DNA from: Diphasiastrum complanatum | Lineage: Eukaryota; Streptophyta; Lycopodiopsida; Lycopodiales; Lycopodiaceae | Direction: 5' to 3' | Assembly: GCA_029204225.1 (NCBI GenBank) | Contig: CM055097.1 | Location: forward strand, 25,947,039 to 26,011,038 | Length of the DNA: 64,000 bases | Shown: piece by piece, positions 26,601 through 40,400 of the stretch | How positions within the stretch are numbered: the first letter of the stretch is position 1 | Layout of the letters: each line of letters starts with the position of its first letter | The notes under the pieces: model-generated | The model's database searches: none | What the model saw: the letters and a program-made list of their open reading frames with translations, nothing else | Told to the model about the DNA's origin: nothing | Translations under genes and position numbers: made by a program

Positions 26601-29600
26601 TCTTTATTGTCCAAAACACCTTCATTGCTAGACTGGATTTTGCAAGTTGGTGGTGACTTGGCAGCCACCTCCTTGGACAAGGGCTTTGCCAATTTAAAGT
26701 CTTATGAAATATATGGTCCACATAATATGAAATCATATTGCAGGTCCACTTGAATAAATTGACTGTCAATAATTGGTTATATATGGGTGTGAGGTCTGAA
26801 TAGGGAGTCTTAATGAGACTCTTGGTTTACAGAATATTTAGAGATGCAAGAGAGTGAGATGGCAAAACACTATCAATCAATGGTGTCATTTTCAAAAAGA
26901 AAGAGTATGTGTGCAAAAAGAGAAGATCATGCATAGAAGATCGCATATGATTGTGACACCCGTCCTAAATGTTTGACACATTAGCATGACAGGATATACA
27001 CTTGGTAAAGACAAGATTCATTTGGTCAATGTGACCAATGTCAAGTGACTGAAGCTGAAAATTGGAAATACGAGGTTCCAGGTATTCATTAGAAATTCCA
27101 GTAGAATTGGCAATACTTCTATGGATTCTGTGGTTGGGCTTCTTAAATGGAACATAATGCCTGCGAAAAACGATTGTCTTATAAGAAGTAAATTCTTCAA
27201 AACTTCAAGCCCTCTAACTACAAGTTTCAAGGATTGCAAGTTGAACTTGAAAAGAAAGAGTATCTTTTTGAAGAACATGATTCTGTAGATGTTCAAATCT
27301 CCTTCAACTCAAGCTAAGGTGGTGTTAAAAGTAGAATAACCTCCAAAACAACATCAGGGTTTATGTCTGCCAACGTCTCCACTGCAGCATCGGTTTTGGA
27401 CATACCTGCCTGCACACAAAGGAATTAGTTCTTATTCATGGAGAAGGCTACTTAAACTGTTATTTTAGGTGAGCCCAAATAAAAGGATTAAAATTCTCTA
27501 TAGAAATTAGGTCAAAGCCAAGAATGATATTATCAAAAGGTCTTTCCCAGAAAATAAGGCCCTATTTTCGAAGCTGCTTTAGCATCTCAACTTTTTTTTT
27601 TAATCCATTTGACTCAAACATGGAAGAAATCTCCTCTCTGTCTACACCAGAACGACATTCCTACCCACAGACTATAATGTCAGAAATGTGTAGGTAAAAA
27701 ACAAGTCTCTTGCACAAGAATAAGGAATAACAGAAACAATAAATTTCAACCATAAAGATGAAGAATAACTTTGAGCTATTATTGCTTTTTAAGCCTTTGA
27801 TAGCTTATTGAAAAATGTACGTAAACCAGAATTGATTACGAAAGATGACTCAAGTTCTTCACAACACGGCTTAAGCACACCTCAATATTAAAAGTCCTTA
27901 CAAACAAAGTAAGCAGAAAAGAGATCCTTGGCCTAGAGAGATCTCATAGAAAGCTATAAATATTTGAATGGATTCATGAAGGGAACATTGAAATTCCTTG
28001 TCCCAAATCAGAATAGAACCTTAGCAGTTTGGCAGAGTTCTCAAAAATCCAAATCTGGTACAAAAGAGCATGTGAATTGGTGGCAAGGCAACTTGTCCTT
28101 TTCATAGGCAGCGGACATGGCAGCCCCAAAAGGCTGAATAGCTGATGTGGCTTAATCTAACCTGATGCAACAATATACGCTCAAATAGATTTGGTTACTC
28201 AATAATAGAGAGTCAAAATCTATCACAACTCTAATCTGTTAAACTCAGCAACTTCAGTTTTCAAGAATATTACATAGATGATATGAGGAAATTTTGATAT
28301 TTCCAGGAGCAAATGTGTTATGTACTCTTAAGGATTTTAACTGAAATCTCTTTAGGATGAAAAGTGCTTGGGAGATGAAAGGTGCTCAAGCAGCAGCTTT
28401 TATTTTAGTTAAGGCTTGATTAGGCCCTGATTTTTGGGCCTTAACGCCGAAACAAACAAAACTCTGAAATTTGAAGTTTGAAAGGTCAAGGCTTCAAACG
28501 AGTTTGAAAAACAACTCAAACAAGTTTGAATGTAACAGTCTCAGTTTATTTTAGCTTTCCAGATCAGTATTCGAGCACATATAGCAAGCTTGATCTATCT
28601 CACTCTTTGTTACACTACAGTGATGATTGGCACAACACTGATTTGAGTGGAATAAAAATAAGCTGACCCATGGAGTGGCTAGTTTGTGCCAACATAACTA
28701 GATAATGCTTGAAAAATTTCTTAGGTTGTGAATAAGAGTCACTTGCTTGAGTTGAGTTGACGCTGTAAGACCCTGCAGGACATGTAGCACTCAAACAAGC
28801 ACTCATGCTTCCAATCACATAGTACAATCAATGCCTCAATGACGGCATCAATCCTCAAAAAGAAGTAATCTTCATATAGAACCATCCACACAAACGTTGG
28901 AGATTCAAATTAAAAAAGGAACAAAATTCCATATTGATGTATAAGGGGAAAACATCAACCTTAAATAGAACAAATTGGCATGGACATGTCCCAAGCTAGT
29001 TATATAGACCATGCATGCCACATAGCAGCTACAGGTACAAAACTCAAGCTAGCCATTTTGATCATGCATACCAATTAGCATTAACAATAGACCATATCAC
29101 CTAATATATGATAGACTATTTATAAGGAGCTTAGCTCTCCAAGATCCTCAAGAATCCAACTAGATGGTGAGAGAATGAGTCTCCTCCCATACATAGGCAA
29201 ACTCTTGAGCTCGTTACTTGTTATCATTGTCCTGGGGGGGGGATCCATGCATGTGTACCTAATCGATGAAGGTTGGCCAAAATAGACCCTGACTCGCTAG
29301 ATAGGCATAATGGTTTAGACGAACTACCATGCTTGAGTGGCTCTCTGGTCCACTCCGGCCTCCAACCAGCTAACCCTAGTCACTACCTGTTGCCCCTCAC
29401 CTATTGACTTGGTCAGTTGCACGTTAGATCAACATGCCTCGCTGCATGATTGGTGGTGTGCGTGTACTCACCAGGCCACCTACAATGACACACCCAATGA
29501 CCTATAATGTCGTCAGGTGCCTACACTAGGGTGTGATTTGTGTGATCACCTACTCGCCTATTGTAGGTTGTCTCGCCACTCGCAGTCACCTGACTCACTT

Positions 29601-32600
29601 GGCCACTAGTCCTCCCAAGGTATGTTAGGGCACGATTGGGGCCTAACATTCTTGCCCTCTTCAAGAAAGTCATCGATCCTTGATGACAAACTTAGGACAT
29701 AGCCTACGATGACTCCCCCCAACAAAAGTAGATACACTTGGAGGATACGATTTCTCAATTGAGTGATCTACAACGTTGTCACCTTGATGTGGGCATTCTT
29801 CAAGCGGCTTACATAGAAAAATTTGATCCACTTTACATCCTCAGGGTAACTCTAACTTATAGGCCACCTCAGCAATTTTCTTGATGACCTTCCATGGTCG
29901 ATAGTACCTTGGTGATAGTTTCTTACACTTACCAGTGCTCATGACCTTCGATTTGGAAGACACTCACAAAAATGCTAAATCACCACTTTCAATTCCCCAA
30001 TGATACAATGCTCACATGCATACCTTTCCACTCATGCTTGAGCCTTGGAAAGGTTTAGCCTTGCAGCCTCACGCCTACCTCTTAAGTTAAAAACTCAGCA
30101 ACACTTGGTACTTTATGAGGGATACTTATGGTAACTAGACATGTTGATCGATAACCATAATCCAACTCAAATGGGCTCATACCAGTGAATACATGTCTCT
30201 TGTCATTATATGTGAACTCGACTAAGCATAAATACTTTACCCAATCGGTTTGCATCTCACTGACGTACGCTCAAATTATGTCCAAATGAACCCTATCTAT
30301 GTGCCCATTAGTCTGTGGGTGCTCACTATTGTTCCTTCTGAATTCTGTTCCCATACAAGAGAACATTGTAGACTAGAAAGTTCTCATGAACTTAGGGTCC
30401 ATGTCGGAGACAATGGAGTTAGGTAGTCCATGCAATAAGAAACAACTCGGCAACCTCTGGAGCTCTAACCTTCTTACTAGTTGGAATGAACGAGCCACTC
30501 TAGTCAATTGGTCTACAACTAATATCATGAAACCTAAAGTAATCCAATAATAAAATGCATCGAGATACTCTCCCATCTACCTTGGGAAAGCTCTAATGGG
30601 TGGAGCAAACCCAAAGGCCTTACTCTCTCCGCCTTGTTCACCTGACAAGTTGGACTATGTAATGTATGTCCATAACAATGTGTATCATCGGCAATGCTTG
30701 GGCCACATCACATAGATCCGCAACCTCCCATGCAACTAGCACATCACGTGGACCACTATCCAAATAATCCTATAACCCCATTTGGTGGTCCCTCCACAAA
30801 TGTCTATGTTGTTGTTGGCTTGACACATACCCAAACCTCTACTGCATCTAAGTGGTCTTTTTCCAATATCTCCTCTCTAATACCCTATGACCCATGGCAT
30901 ATATGTTTGCTCTTCTATCTCACCATAATATCTTGTGACCCATGACATAAATGTTGAACCTTTGAATGTCTAGAATAGCCTTTGAACCAGCTAAGGCCTC
31001 TAACTATGCCCCTTCAAATATCATGCTTGTGGCTCATCCTAGAGAGCCTAAACTACTACCTTATCTATCGGTATAGATGTTATATTCCCACCTGGGGGGT
31101 GTTAATACTTCAGCTACCAACATAAAAGTAGCACGAAGTTCTTGCTCAGAAAGCTTTCAACAAAAAATGTGAAAGATCTTGGCAATACGTCTCCCACCAG
31201 GTCTTAGCTCTTCCAGCTAAACATGTGGTTGTCAAATGTATCTTCATTCCATCAATCTTTGGGTGTTGTGCAAAGTGGTCCCCAACTATAGCAAGCAAGT
31301 TTTTCACTTTACTACAAGAATATGTAACGTAACCGAATGTAGCCAGAAATCTAATACTAATCCCTACTAGAACTAAATCTATCATCCATCGTAGGAACAT
31401 GAGTAGTCAAACAATGAGCAACAAAAATGGTACGAGAGATAATTTGTAAGCATCAAAGTAGGAACCATTGTTGGCTATGGATGTTGCCAACATATGTAGC
31501 TAGTGATTGTAGTTGTAAGACCATGGCTATAATGTAGACACGATCTAATGTCAATCCATTAGCACGCATGTTGTCATCTTAGTAGAGTAGGCAATGGGCG
31601 GACTCTTAAGCAGTTAAAAGCCATGCACAATCATGTATGTCCACAAGTCATCTCAAGAAGATGCCCAAGTACGATAGTCTATATGGATTGAAGGATGACA
31701 GGTGATCACTGATACAAATAGCCTCCTCAACAAATAGAAGTTATCTTGGATTTTTTGAACATCACTCAAGTCATACATGCCCAAATGATCGTCCAACTTC
31801 TCAAGCCAATAGTGTGGTGTGCAGTGTTAAACAATTGCCTAAACCATAATAAATCCATAGTTGCAGATTATGGCAAAGGGTCTAGAGAAGGATCTAACAC
31901 TAATAATGGAGCTCATAGATGTGCGATGTTATCAAATGGGAAAGGTAACTAGGAAAGGAGGAGAAAATATACCTTTGTGACAACCATTGCTAATAACCGA
32001 TGATTGTAGTTGTTGGAAGAGGAAGCAGATTGTAGATGAAATGCGTAGTCAAAGGGCCACTGTTGAAGATACTCTGATAATTTTGCTACCCACGAACCTT
32101 AAGAAAAATCACATATAGTTTGTAAAAAGAACAATTTTTTTTCCAAGTATTGAGAGGATTGAAAATAAAAAAACATAAACAAACATTCAATGGGCCCAAG
32201 ACAAGGCCAAATTGTCTCTCACTTAACAAAGACAAAAAGAGATGAAGCAGTAGCTCTCCCTTTTTTTTTAATAGAAGAATGGACGAGAAGCAAACTAATG
32301 AAAAGGAAAATTAAGTAAAACAACCGATACAAATAACCTAATCATAGAATACTAGACAATAAAAATGAAGTGTAAAGTATTATAAAGGCATGGTTTGAAA
32401 ACTACCAACAACAAAGAGTGAGACAACAAAAGACTTACTGAATAATTGACCATGCAATGACTTCTAAGTTCTAATGGTAAACTCCGAAGGAGGTGTTGTA
32501 AAATTTTGTTCCTTTATCGAGGAATTTGTAGTTCTCCTTAGATGAACTGAAACTCTTTATACTAGTTAATGGTTTCAATCTAGAAATTTTCACCAAAGTC

Positions 32601-34349
32601 AACAAGTTTCTGAACATATGCTCCTTCCAAATTATTGTACCACACAATAAACCATTCACTACTTGTGTACATGTGATTTAATGGAAAACTTTAATGGTGG
32701 TGGTTGTCCTCTTAAGAAGCTGATAAAAAAACTTTTATCTAGGTCTCAAGACAAATGTTGTCTTTATGGTGTGCTCTTTTGCCTTCATCACAATATTACG
32801 GTTGGCACCTAGAGATGAAACTTAGCTTTTTCAATGCTAATTGCTTGAGGAAGTCAAAGGTTGTGTTACTGCTGATTAGTCAATCATTAGAAGAGAACCC
32901 TGAAGAAGATCCACCTTCATGGCCACCTCAACATCTTATTTGGTGATTTTTGTTGGGAGTTCCTTAACTTGACCTCACATGCACATTGCCTTAGTAGCAA
33001 TGAAAGCCATTTTGTTTATTTCTGAAAGTCGTTTGAAATCTGGACATTTCAAATGCCTTTCCCATGTCCATATCTCAAAGTTTTTATATATTTTTAAAAG
33101 TTGTTTGAAATGTGGACATTTTAAAGGCATTTCACATGTTTTTTTCTCGAAGTTTTTAGTGTTGGCCCCCAAAAGTGCACAAAATGGGCCAACTAGCCCA
33201 TTATGAGCTCATTAATTATGGATCATGATGAAATGTTTACAAAGTTTTGCGTGAAAGCTGACAACTTTTGTTACGCTCAGTAGAATGGTGATGTTTTGCT
33301 TTGACATGCTCATTCATCAAGTGTCTTTGATATATTTCACCCCCTATCGTTTAATATTTCACATGAGGCTCAAAGAAGCGTTGAGTTAAAACAAGCTTCT
33401 TGAATTGTTATGAATATTAGAAGCAGATATTCGTGATTATGAATGTTTGGCTTTTGCTTCAAATTATGATTTAGATTCAATCAAGAATAGAATTTGCTAG
33501 CGAACCATACCTCTAGAAGAATATAGGTTTAATCTTAAAGCTCTATTTTAATTCCCCACTTTATGGCCCGGTACCAAGTATATTGCATGAATTATGTAGA
33601 TAATGAAGTAGATTAGAGTTTGTTCTTTTGTATTACAGTAGAACTACTACCACTCTCTTAGATGGTTGCTACCCAGCACCAATTTGGTTTTGTCTCATGC
33701 ATCACCTCCAAATCAACAACATATATATAGCTTTCTTGTAAGTGAACAACTTTCAATCTGCATTAACATAATTTCAAAAGATTAAGTACATTAACTACAA
33801 AAAATTATAAGAAATAAAAAAATCATGTATTGCAACATATTCTACTACATAAAGGCGCCAAATTGCATAATGAGAAAATATCAACATATGTAGATCGGCA
33901 TAGTGTTCAAATATTCAAGAGCAAAGACAATAGGATGAAGTAATAAGTATCTACCTGCTGTGGCCGAAAGAACAAGCGATTCATATTGGCAAGCTCCACC
34001 GTATCATAATCAAACAAAAGCAAGCGTCCAATTCCACATCTAGTAAGCATTTCAGCAGCCACACTACCAACACCACCAACACCCTAGAAGTAACATGGAC
34101 AACAAAAGCTCAATTAGCAAAAGGAATTGCAATATACAATCATTATTGGCATGTGATTAAGGACTAATTGTCATGTGATTAGGGACATTACTGATATGTA
34201 CATGGGTGATAATTTATTCATTAAGAGCCCGAAAGTATCACTTAATTACATACGATCCATAAATTTGGTCACTTGGGTTCAATTGAGATATGTAGTGCTC
34301 GAGCATTCATCATCAATCACAACCTTCACCATGAGAAAGGAACATCCAC

Positions 34350-34403
<54 letters not shown>

Positions 34404-37400
34404 AAGCTTTTTTAATGTCTTTTCCATGCCAAAAGGCATATAAGACTAGTTAAAGTACATGTCAAGTATGTGGTAACTGTAAGAGCATATGAAACGTCTC
34501 CAAGATAACAGAAATACAAATCTAACTACTATAAACTGAACTAAAAACTGAAACTAAATGAAACTGAAAAGGATGCAATGATATATGAAACATATGGGAG
34601 CATATATAATGCTAACTGTTTGTTTGTCACGAATATGGATGGAGCATATAGAGCCAAGGAGATCTTGGAGCTTGTTCGTACAGACTTATGTGGTCCCATG
34701 CAGACTGAGTCTATAGGGGGAGCATCCTACTTCATGGTATTTGTGGATGATTTTCCAGGAAAGTATGGATATACTTGCTTAAGTATAAGAGTCAAGCTTT
34801 TAAGGTCTTTACTCAGTTCAAATCACTTGTTGAGAAGCAAACAAGAAAGCAAATAAAGAATCTACGTTCAGATAAGGGAGGTGAGTTCATATCTACAAAG
34901 TTCCAGGAATTCTGCAAAGAACATGGAATCAAGAGTGAGACAATTTGCTTCGACTGATACACCACAGCATAATGGAGTAGTCGAGAGAAAGAACAGGTCT
35001 ATTGTGGAGAGTGCTCGAAGCATGCTACGAGGTAAGAACCTCAAGAATCATTTGTGGGGCGAAGCAGTTTGTACAGCAGTTTACTTACTTAACAGAAGAC
35101 CTTCAAAAGTTGTTCTCAATCAAACTCCAGAAGAAGCTCTTACAGGTATAAAACCTAAAGTTGATCATCTACGAGTTTTTGGTTGTATTGCATATGCTTA
35201 TATTCCTAAAGATAATCGTCAAAAACTTGATTCAAAGGCAATCAAGTGTTTATTCCTTGTTTATGATGAGGAAGAGAAGGCATATCGCCTTTATAATCTT
35301 ACCAGTAAGAAGGTGATTATGAGCAAGGATGTTGTGTTCGAAGAAAGTGAGTCTTCTAACCTAGAAGATCATGAGGAGGATGTATTTTCTCCTACATCAA
35401 AAACTCATGTTATAGATGATGTTCAGGAGAGGTCCAAGTGATACAACTTCTACACAAATTGTACCAAGGGTGAGTACACAAGTGGATCTTGATAAACGAA
35501 AGGAAAGGTCAAGAGTATTTGATACTTATTCTCCTTCTACGTCACCTACAAAGAAATTGTGAAGCTGGTGAAGAAACGCATTATGCGTTTATGACTTCAA
35601 TATTGGATTTTGAGGATCCTTTATTTTATGAAGATGCTGCAAAGGAACAAGTTTGGAAGACTACTATGGATGAGGAGTATAGTTCTATTATGAAAAACGA
35701 GACATGGGATCTTGTTGACCTTCCAGCAGGTAAGAAACCAATTGGTTGCAAGTGGATTTATAGAACCAAGTTGCAGTATGATGGTTCTATAGATAAGTAT
35801 AAAGCTAGATTAGTAGCCAAAGCATATGCTCAGAGGGAAGGAATTGACTACGAAGATACTTTCGCACCTGTTGCTAAAATCAATATTTTAAGGAGTGTTT
35901 TGGCAATTGCATCTCATTTTGGATGGGATATTCAGCAAATTCAAGAGTGCTTTCTTGAATGGTTACCTTGAAGAGGAAATTTATCTGGAGCAACCTCAGG
36001 GTTATGAGGTTGAAGGTAAAGAGCACTTGGTTTGCAAGTTAAAGAAAGCACTATATGGGTTGAAACAAGAGCCTAGAGCATGGTATATTCGCATCAACAA
36101 TTATTTTTTGAAGCAGAATTTTCATAAAAGCATGTCAGAGTCAACACTATATATTATGAAAGATTCGGATGACATAGTCATAATTGTTCTCTATGTAGAT
36201 GATCTTATTATCACAGGGTCAAATAAGTCACTAATAGAGAAGATAAAGAACAATCTTTCACAAAAGTTTGATATGAAAGATTTGGAGAGACTTCAGTATT
36301 GTTTGGGTATTGAAGTTTGGAGGTCAAAGGAAAAAAATTTCATATCACAAGCAAAGTATGCAAGAGAGTTACTCAAGAGTTTAGCATGCTTTATTGTAAG
36401 TCCATTTCTACACCTTATGATCCAGGTGTGAAGCTTACAAAAGAGGAAAAGTCTGAAAGTGTGAATGAAACACTTTATAGGCAACTTGAAGGTAGTCTTA
36501 TCTATCTAACGACTACTCGACCAGACATTTCATATGCAGTGAGTATGGTGAGTCAATTCATGTCTTTACCAAAAGTTTGTCATTGGAAAGCGGCAAAGAG
36601 GATTTTGCGTTATGTCAAAGGGGCACTCAGGTATGGCATTTATTATGGTAAAGGAAACAACATAAAACTTGAGAGTTTTGTTGATGCTGACTAGGCAGGA
36701 AATGCAGAAGATAGAAGATCAACTACAGGATATACATTTAATCTTGGAATAGGAGCTATATCTTGGAGTAGTAAAAAGCAACCAACACCAACACATGAGT
36801 GGTGTGTGTGTTTTTGAACCTAACAAATCTAAACAAAACTACACATTATCACCACAATACCAAACATACGAATATTAAAGTAAATCAAATTTGTATAGAG
36901 TCATCACAGTCAAACATATCATATTGACCAAACCTAACAACCAGCAAAAGCTCCGAGTTGAGGAGAATATGCTCACCTGCATACATCCACAACAACAACC
37001 GTGTTAGAATAGGGACATTATTGTGGGAACTACAGGTGTCTACACATACTCAGTTGTTATCCATGTAGCAACAAGTAGTCATTGCCAAGTTAGGTGACTC
37101 TAATTTTGTCCATATCATGAGTAAAAAGTCGGACATTGTTTCAGCTTTACTCAAAAGTTACAAAATTATAAGGTTAACAGTGTATAATCAGTGCTTGAAA
37201 GTCAACAATTACAAAAGTACGACTAAAGTAGACAATTACATCCAGACTAGTTTTATAGTAAAGTTCAAAACTATCTGCCATTACCCTTTTCAAAATGCTT
37301 ATCGGAACACCATCCCTTTTTGTCTATTAGAAAAATGTTTATTGCACTGTTAATTTCAAATTGTCAGAGCATTACCGTCCACAAATAAGTATATATAGAC

Positions 37401-40400
37401 TTTAACAGACAGGTCTAATCCAAGTCATATAACTAAATCCATCATAACATTTATATCAAAAATAGTCAACAAAAGGTTTAAACAAAAAGCAGTACACTTC
37501 AAAGGAGACCTCATTAATGAAAGTTAAGCATCAACGAGTAATAAATTCATGATCATTTCATGGCACTTCAACTCTTACCGTTAGTAGCAACAACCATATT
37601 GAGGGGATAAAAAGACTGCTCACACGAATTTTTTCATTGTTAACATTTAGAGTGTTGTATGAAGTCTGATCAAAAGAACTCAAGACAGTTCGTTCATTGT
37701 GATCATAGTGACTAAAACAAGCAAGTAAATCATGAGAGTATTTCTTAATTAGATGTGTGTGTGTGTGTGTGTGTGTGTTTGACAATGTGTGTGTATGTGT
37801 ATGTGTGTGTGTGTGCGTGTGTGTGTGTGAATAGATTCTTAAGTTAGAAGAGTGTGTTTGAGAGAGAGGGAGGTAGACTTAGGGGTGGGTGGGTGTGTGT
37901 GGGGGGAGAGAGGGAGGAAGGGTTAGCCTTTCGGTGTGAGTGAGTGAAAAATCCGTTAGAAAGTTAGATGTTTATTGAGATAGAAATTAGAATCTAGATC
38001 ATACGAGTTTGAGTGAGCACTTCCCACTTAGTGAGGGATAGAGAGACTAGAATCTAGATACCATGCCGAGAGAGAAGGATCCCTTGTGGGATCATGTGAC
38101 AGTTGCTTCTAATTATGGCACCTCAGGCACTAAGAGGTGGACTTGTAAGTATTGCGGCAAGGACTACACAGGTGGCCCCACTAGAATAAAGGCACACCTA
38201 TTGCGTCTAAGTCGTTATGAGATCGCAGGTTGTACGCGAGCACCTGACTCATTGATGATACCTGCAGCTCCATCTACGGCTACCTCGGAGGCTCGTCCTT
38301 CGCCCACAGGTTAGTGATCGTAATCCGTGGTTCGGAATTCCTAAGCTGTTAAAAATCCTAAGTTATTGACAATTGTAAGTTGTTGCTAGATGCTAAATAG
38401 AAAATATTTGCATTGATAATTTTGTTGTAAATTATAATTCATTGCATGTAGTATGTACTTTGACTTACTACAATCTACAGACTACTATAGTCTATCACAA
38501 TTCATTTATCTCCATTGTCGTAGAATCTAGATAGTAACTATTAATTTGTGGCCATTGGCAATTTGCAACAGTTCCAGCAAACCCTTCCACATCACAGGGT
38601 CAGACTCAGAGTCAGAGTGATAAGGTGGCACCGTTGTCACGAGGCTCTTCTCATGCCCTTGGCCACATTCACTGCCTCCTTAGTCCGGGGGGGCCTAATC
38701 CTTATTTCTCAGGTTTCGAAGGATCAACGTGCCGAGCCTTCCATCCCCATATATCACCCTCTTCCCCAAAATTATTACCTCATAAAATACCTTCTTCCGA
38801 TCCGCAACCTGCATAGGGGTGAGATCATCATCCATAAATACGCGTGTACCTCTAAGTTCGGCCCGTAGTCTAAGGACGGCCCGATGTTCTTCCAAATTGG
38901 TGAAGCGAACAATGAGTGTAGCAGGGTCCTTGTTGGTTCTCCATGCTCTCTCCAATCCCTTCAAGTGGTGGGAAGGCACATTTGTAAGAAAATTGGTTGA
39001 TTCGGTCATTGGATCTTTGGTGTCTTCAATCCCTCGAACCCTAACATTCATAGATTTATATTCCCGCATGTTCTCTTCGGAGATAGTGGCTGAAATGGAT
39101 TATTGAAGGTGGATGTACCTGCTTCAATATCATCCTTGAAGAGAGAGGCCCATGTTTTTGTCTCTGCCTTGTGTTGTTCAATCTTGTCTTCCAACTCTTG
39201 GATTTTCGTGGAGGTAGAGATAACAAGCTCCCCATGCCTATTCATTGCTTCTTCCAAAAAAGTGATTTGAGCGAGCATGGCTTCCTTTTCAATAGACATA
39301 GAATGAATAGTTGCTTGGAGCTGTCCCATTTCTTTCCGTAGAGAGCTGGATTTCTCTTTGCTTTGTTCAATGTAGGATAGGCTATACTGCTCAAACAATT
39401 TGGTAGGGGTATAGAATTCCGGAAGTGGCAGGATAGGAGCCCCTGTAAGAGAAGGAGAGGAAGGATTGGCATCATCAACAAAGGAGGCCTCAGCAGCTTC
39501 AGCAGGCAGCTCCACTGCCTGCGCAGCAGGTAGCTTCTCGTCTGCCTGCGTGGCAGACTGTACGATTGCCTGTTGCGTAGGCAGCATATCCCCTTCCTGT
39601 GCAGTAGGTGTATTAGCTGCCTCCTGCGCAGGTAGCACCTGTGTTGGAGGCAGCACCTGCGTTGGAGAACGCTTTTGGAAGGGAGAGTGAGGGGAGCTAG
39701 CTCCCCCTCATTTTTTTGGTGCCATAAGAGGAGGAAGAAGGGGGAAGGAGGGCACTAGGAAGGTGCCATAGCAATGAGAGAGAGAGAGAGATATATATAT
39801 ATTTAAGTCTTTTAATTGCCAGAACGCACATAAGACCAAGCAAGGACATTTCAAGTATGATAAATACCAAAAGGAGCATATAAACAAACAACTACAGATA
39901 AAAATAAAGGATTAACCAGCCAAACTAAAGCAGATCCCTATATTTCTCTCAAGTATATTTAAGAGATGATACAATGCAATGCAATTTAAATATAACCATA
40001 CAGCAAACAAGCAAGTGAAAAATTGTCTAATAGATCATGTCACAAAGGACCTTGGCCAAAGAAAGCAAGCCTAGATGATGCTGCAGGTGCAAAGAGGACC
40101 CGGTTGTATGAGCCCTACATCTGTGAAGTCTCCTGATTGCCATGAAACTCGATCTCGAAGCAATACGCTGGTGCCGGTCTCGGTAAAGCACTCAAGAAGG
40201 GATATTTGACTCATCCTCTGACAATGTCACAACCTCAAGAAATGCTCTAGAGCACCTCCTCAAGGAAAAGGAGGTGATCTGGGTCTGGGAGTCCTAATGT
40301 CCATCGACATGTATCCCTACGGAGCAAGAACAGCTCAAGCAGCATCAGTGCGACACGCCGAGGGTCTGCATATGAAATAAGTGAACATAGTGTAACGGGA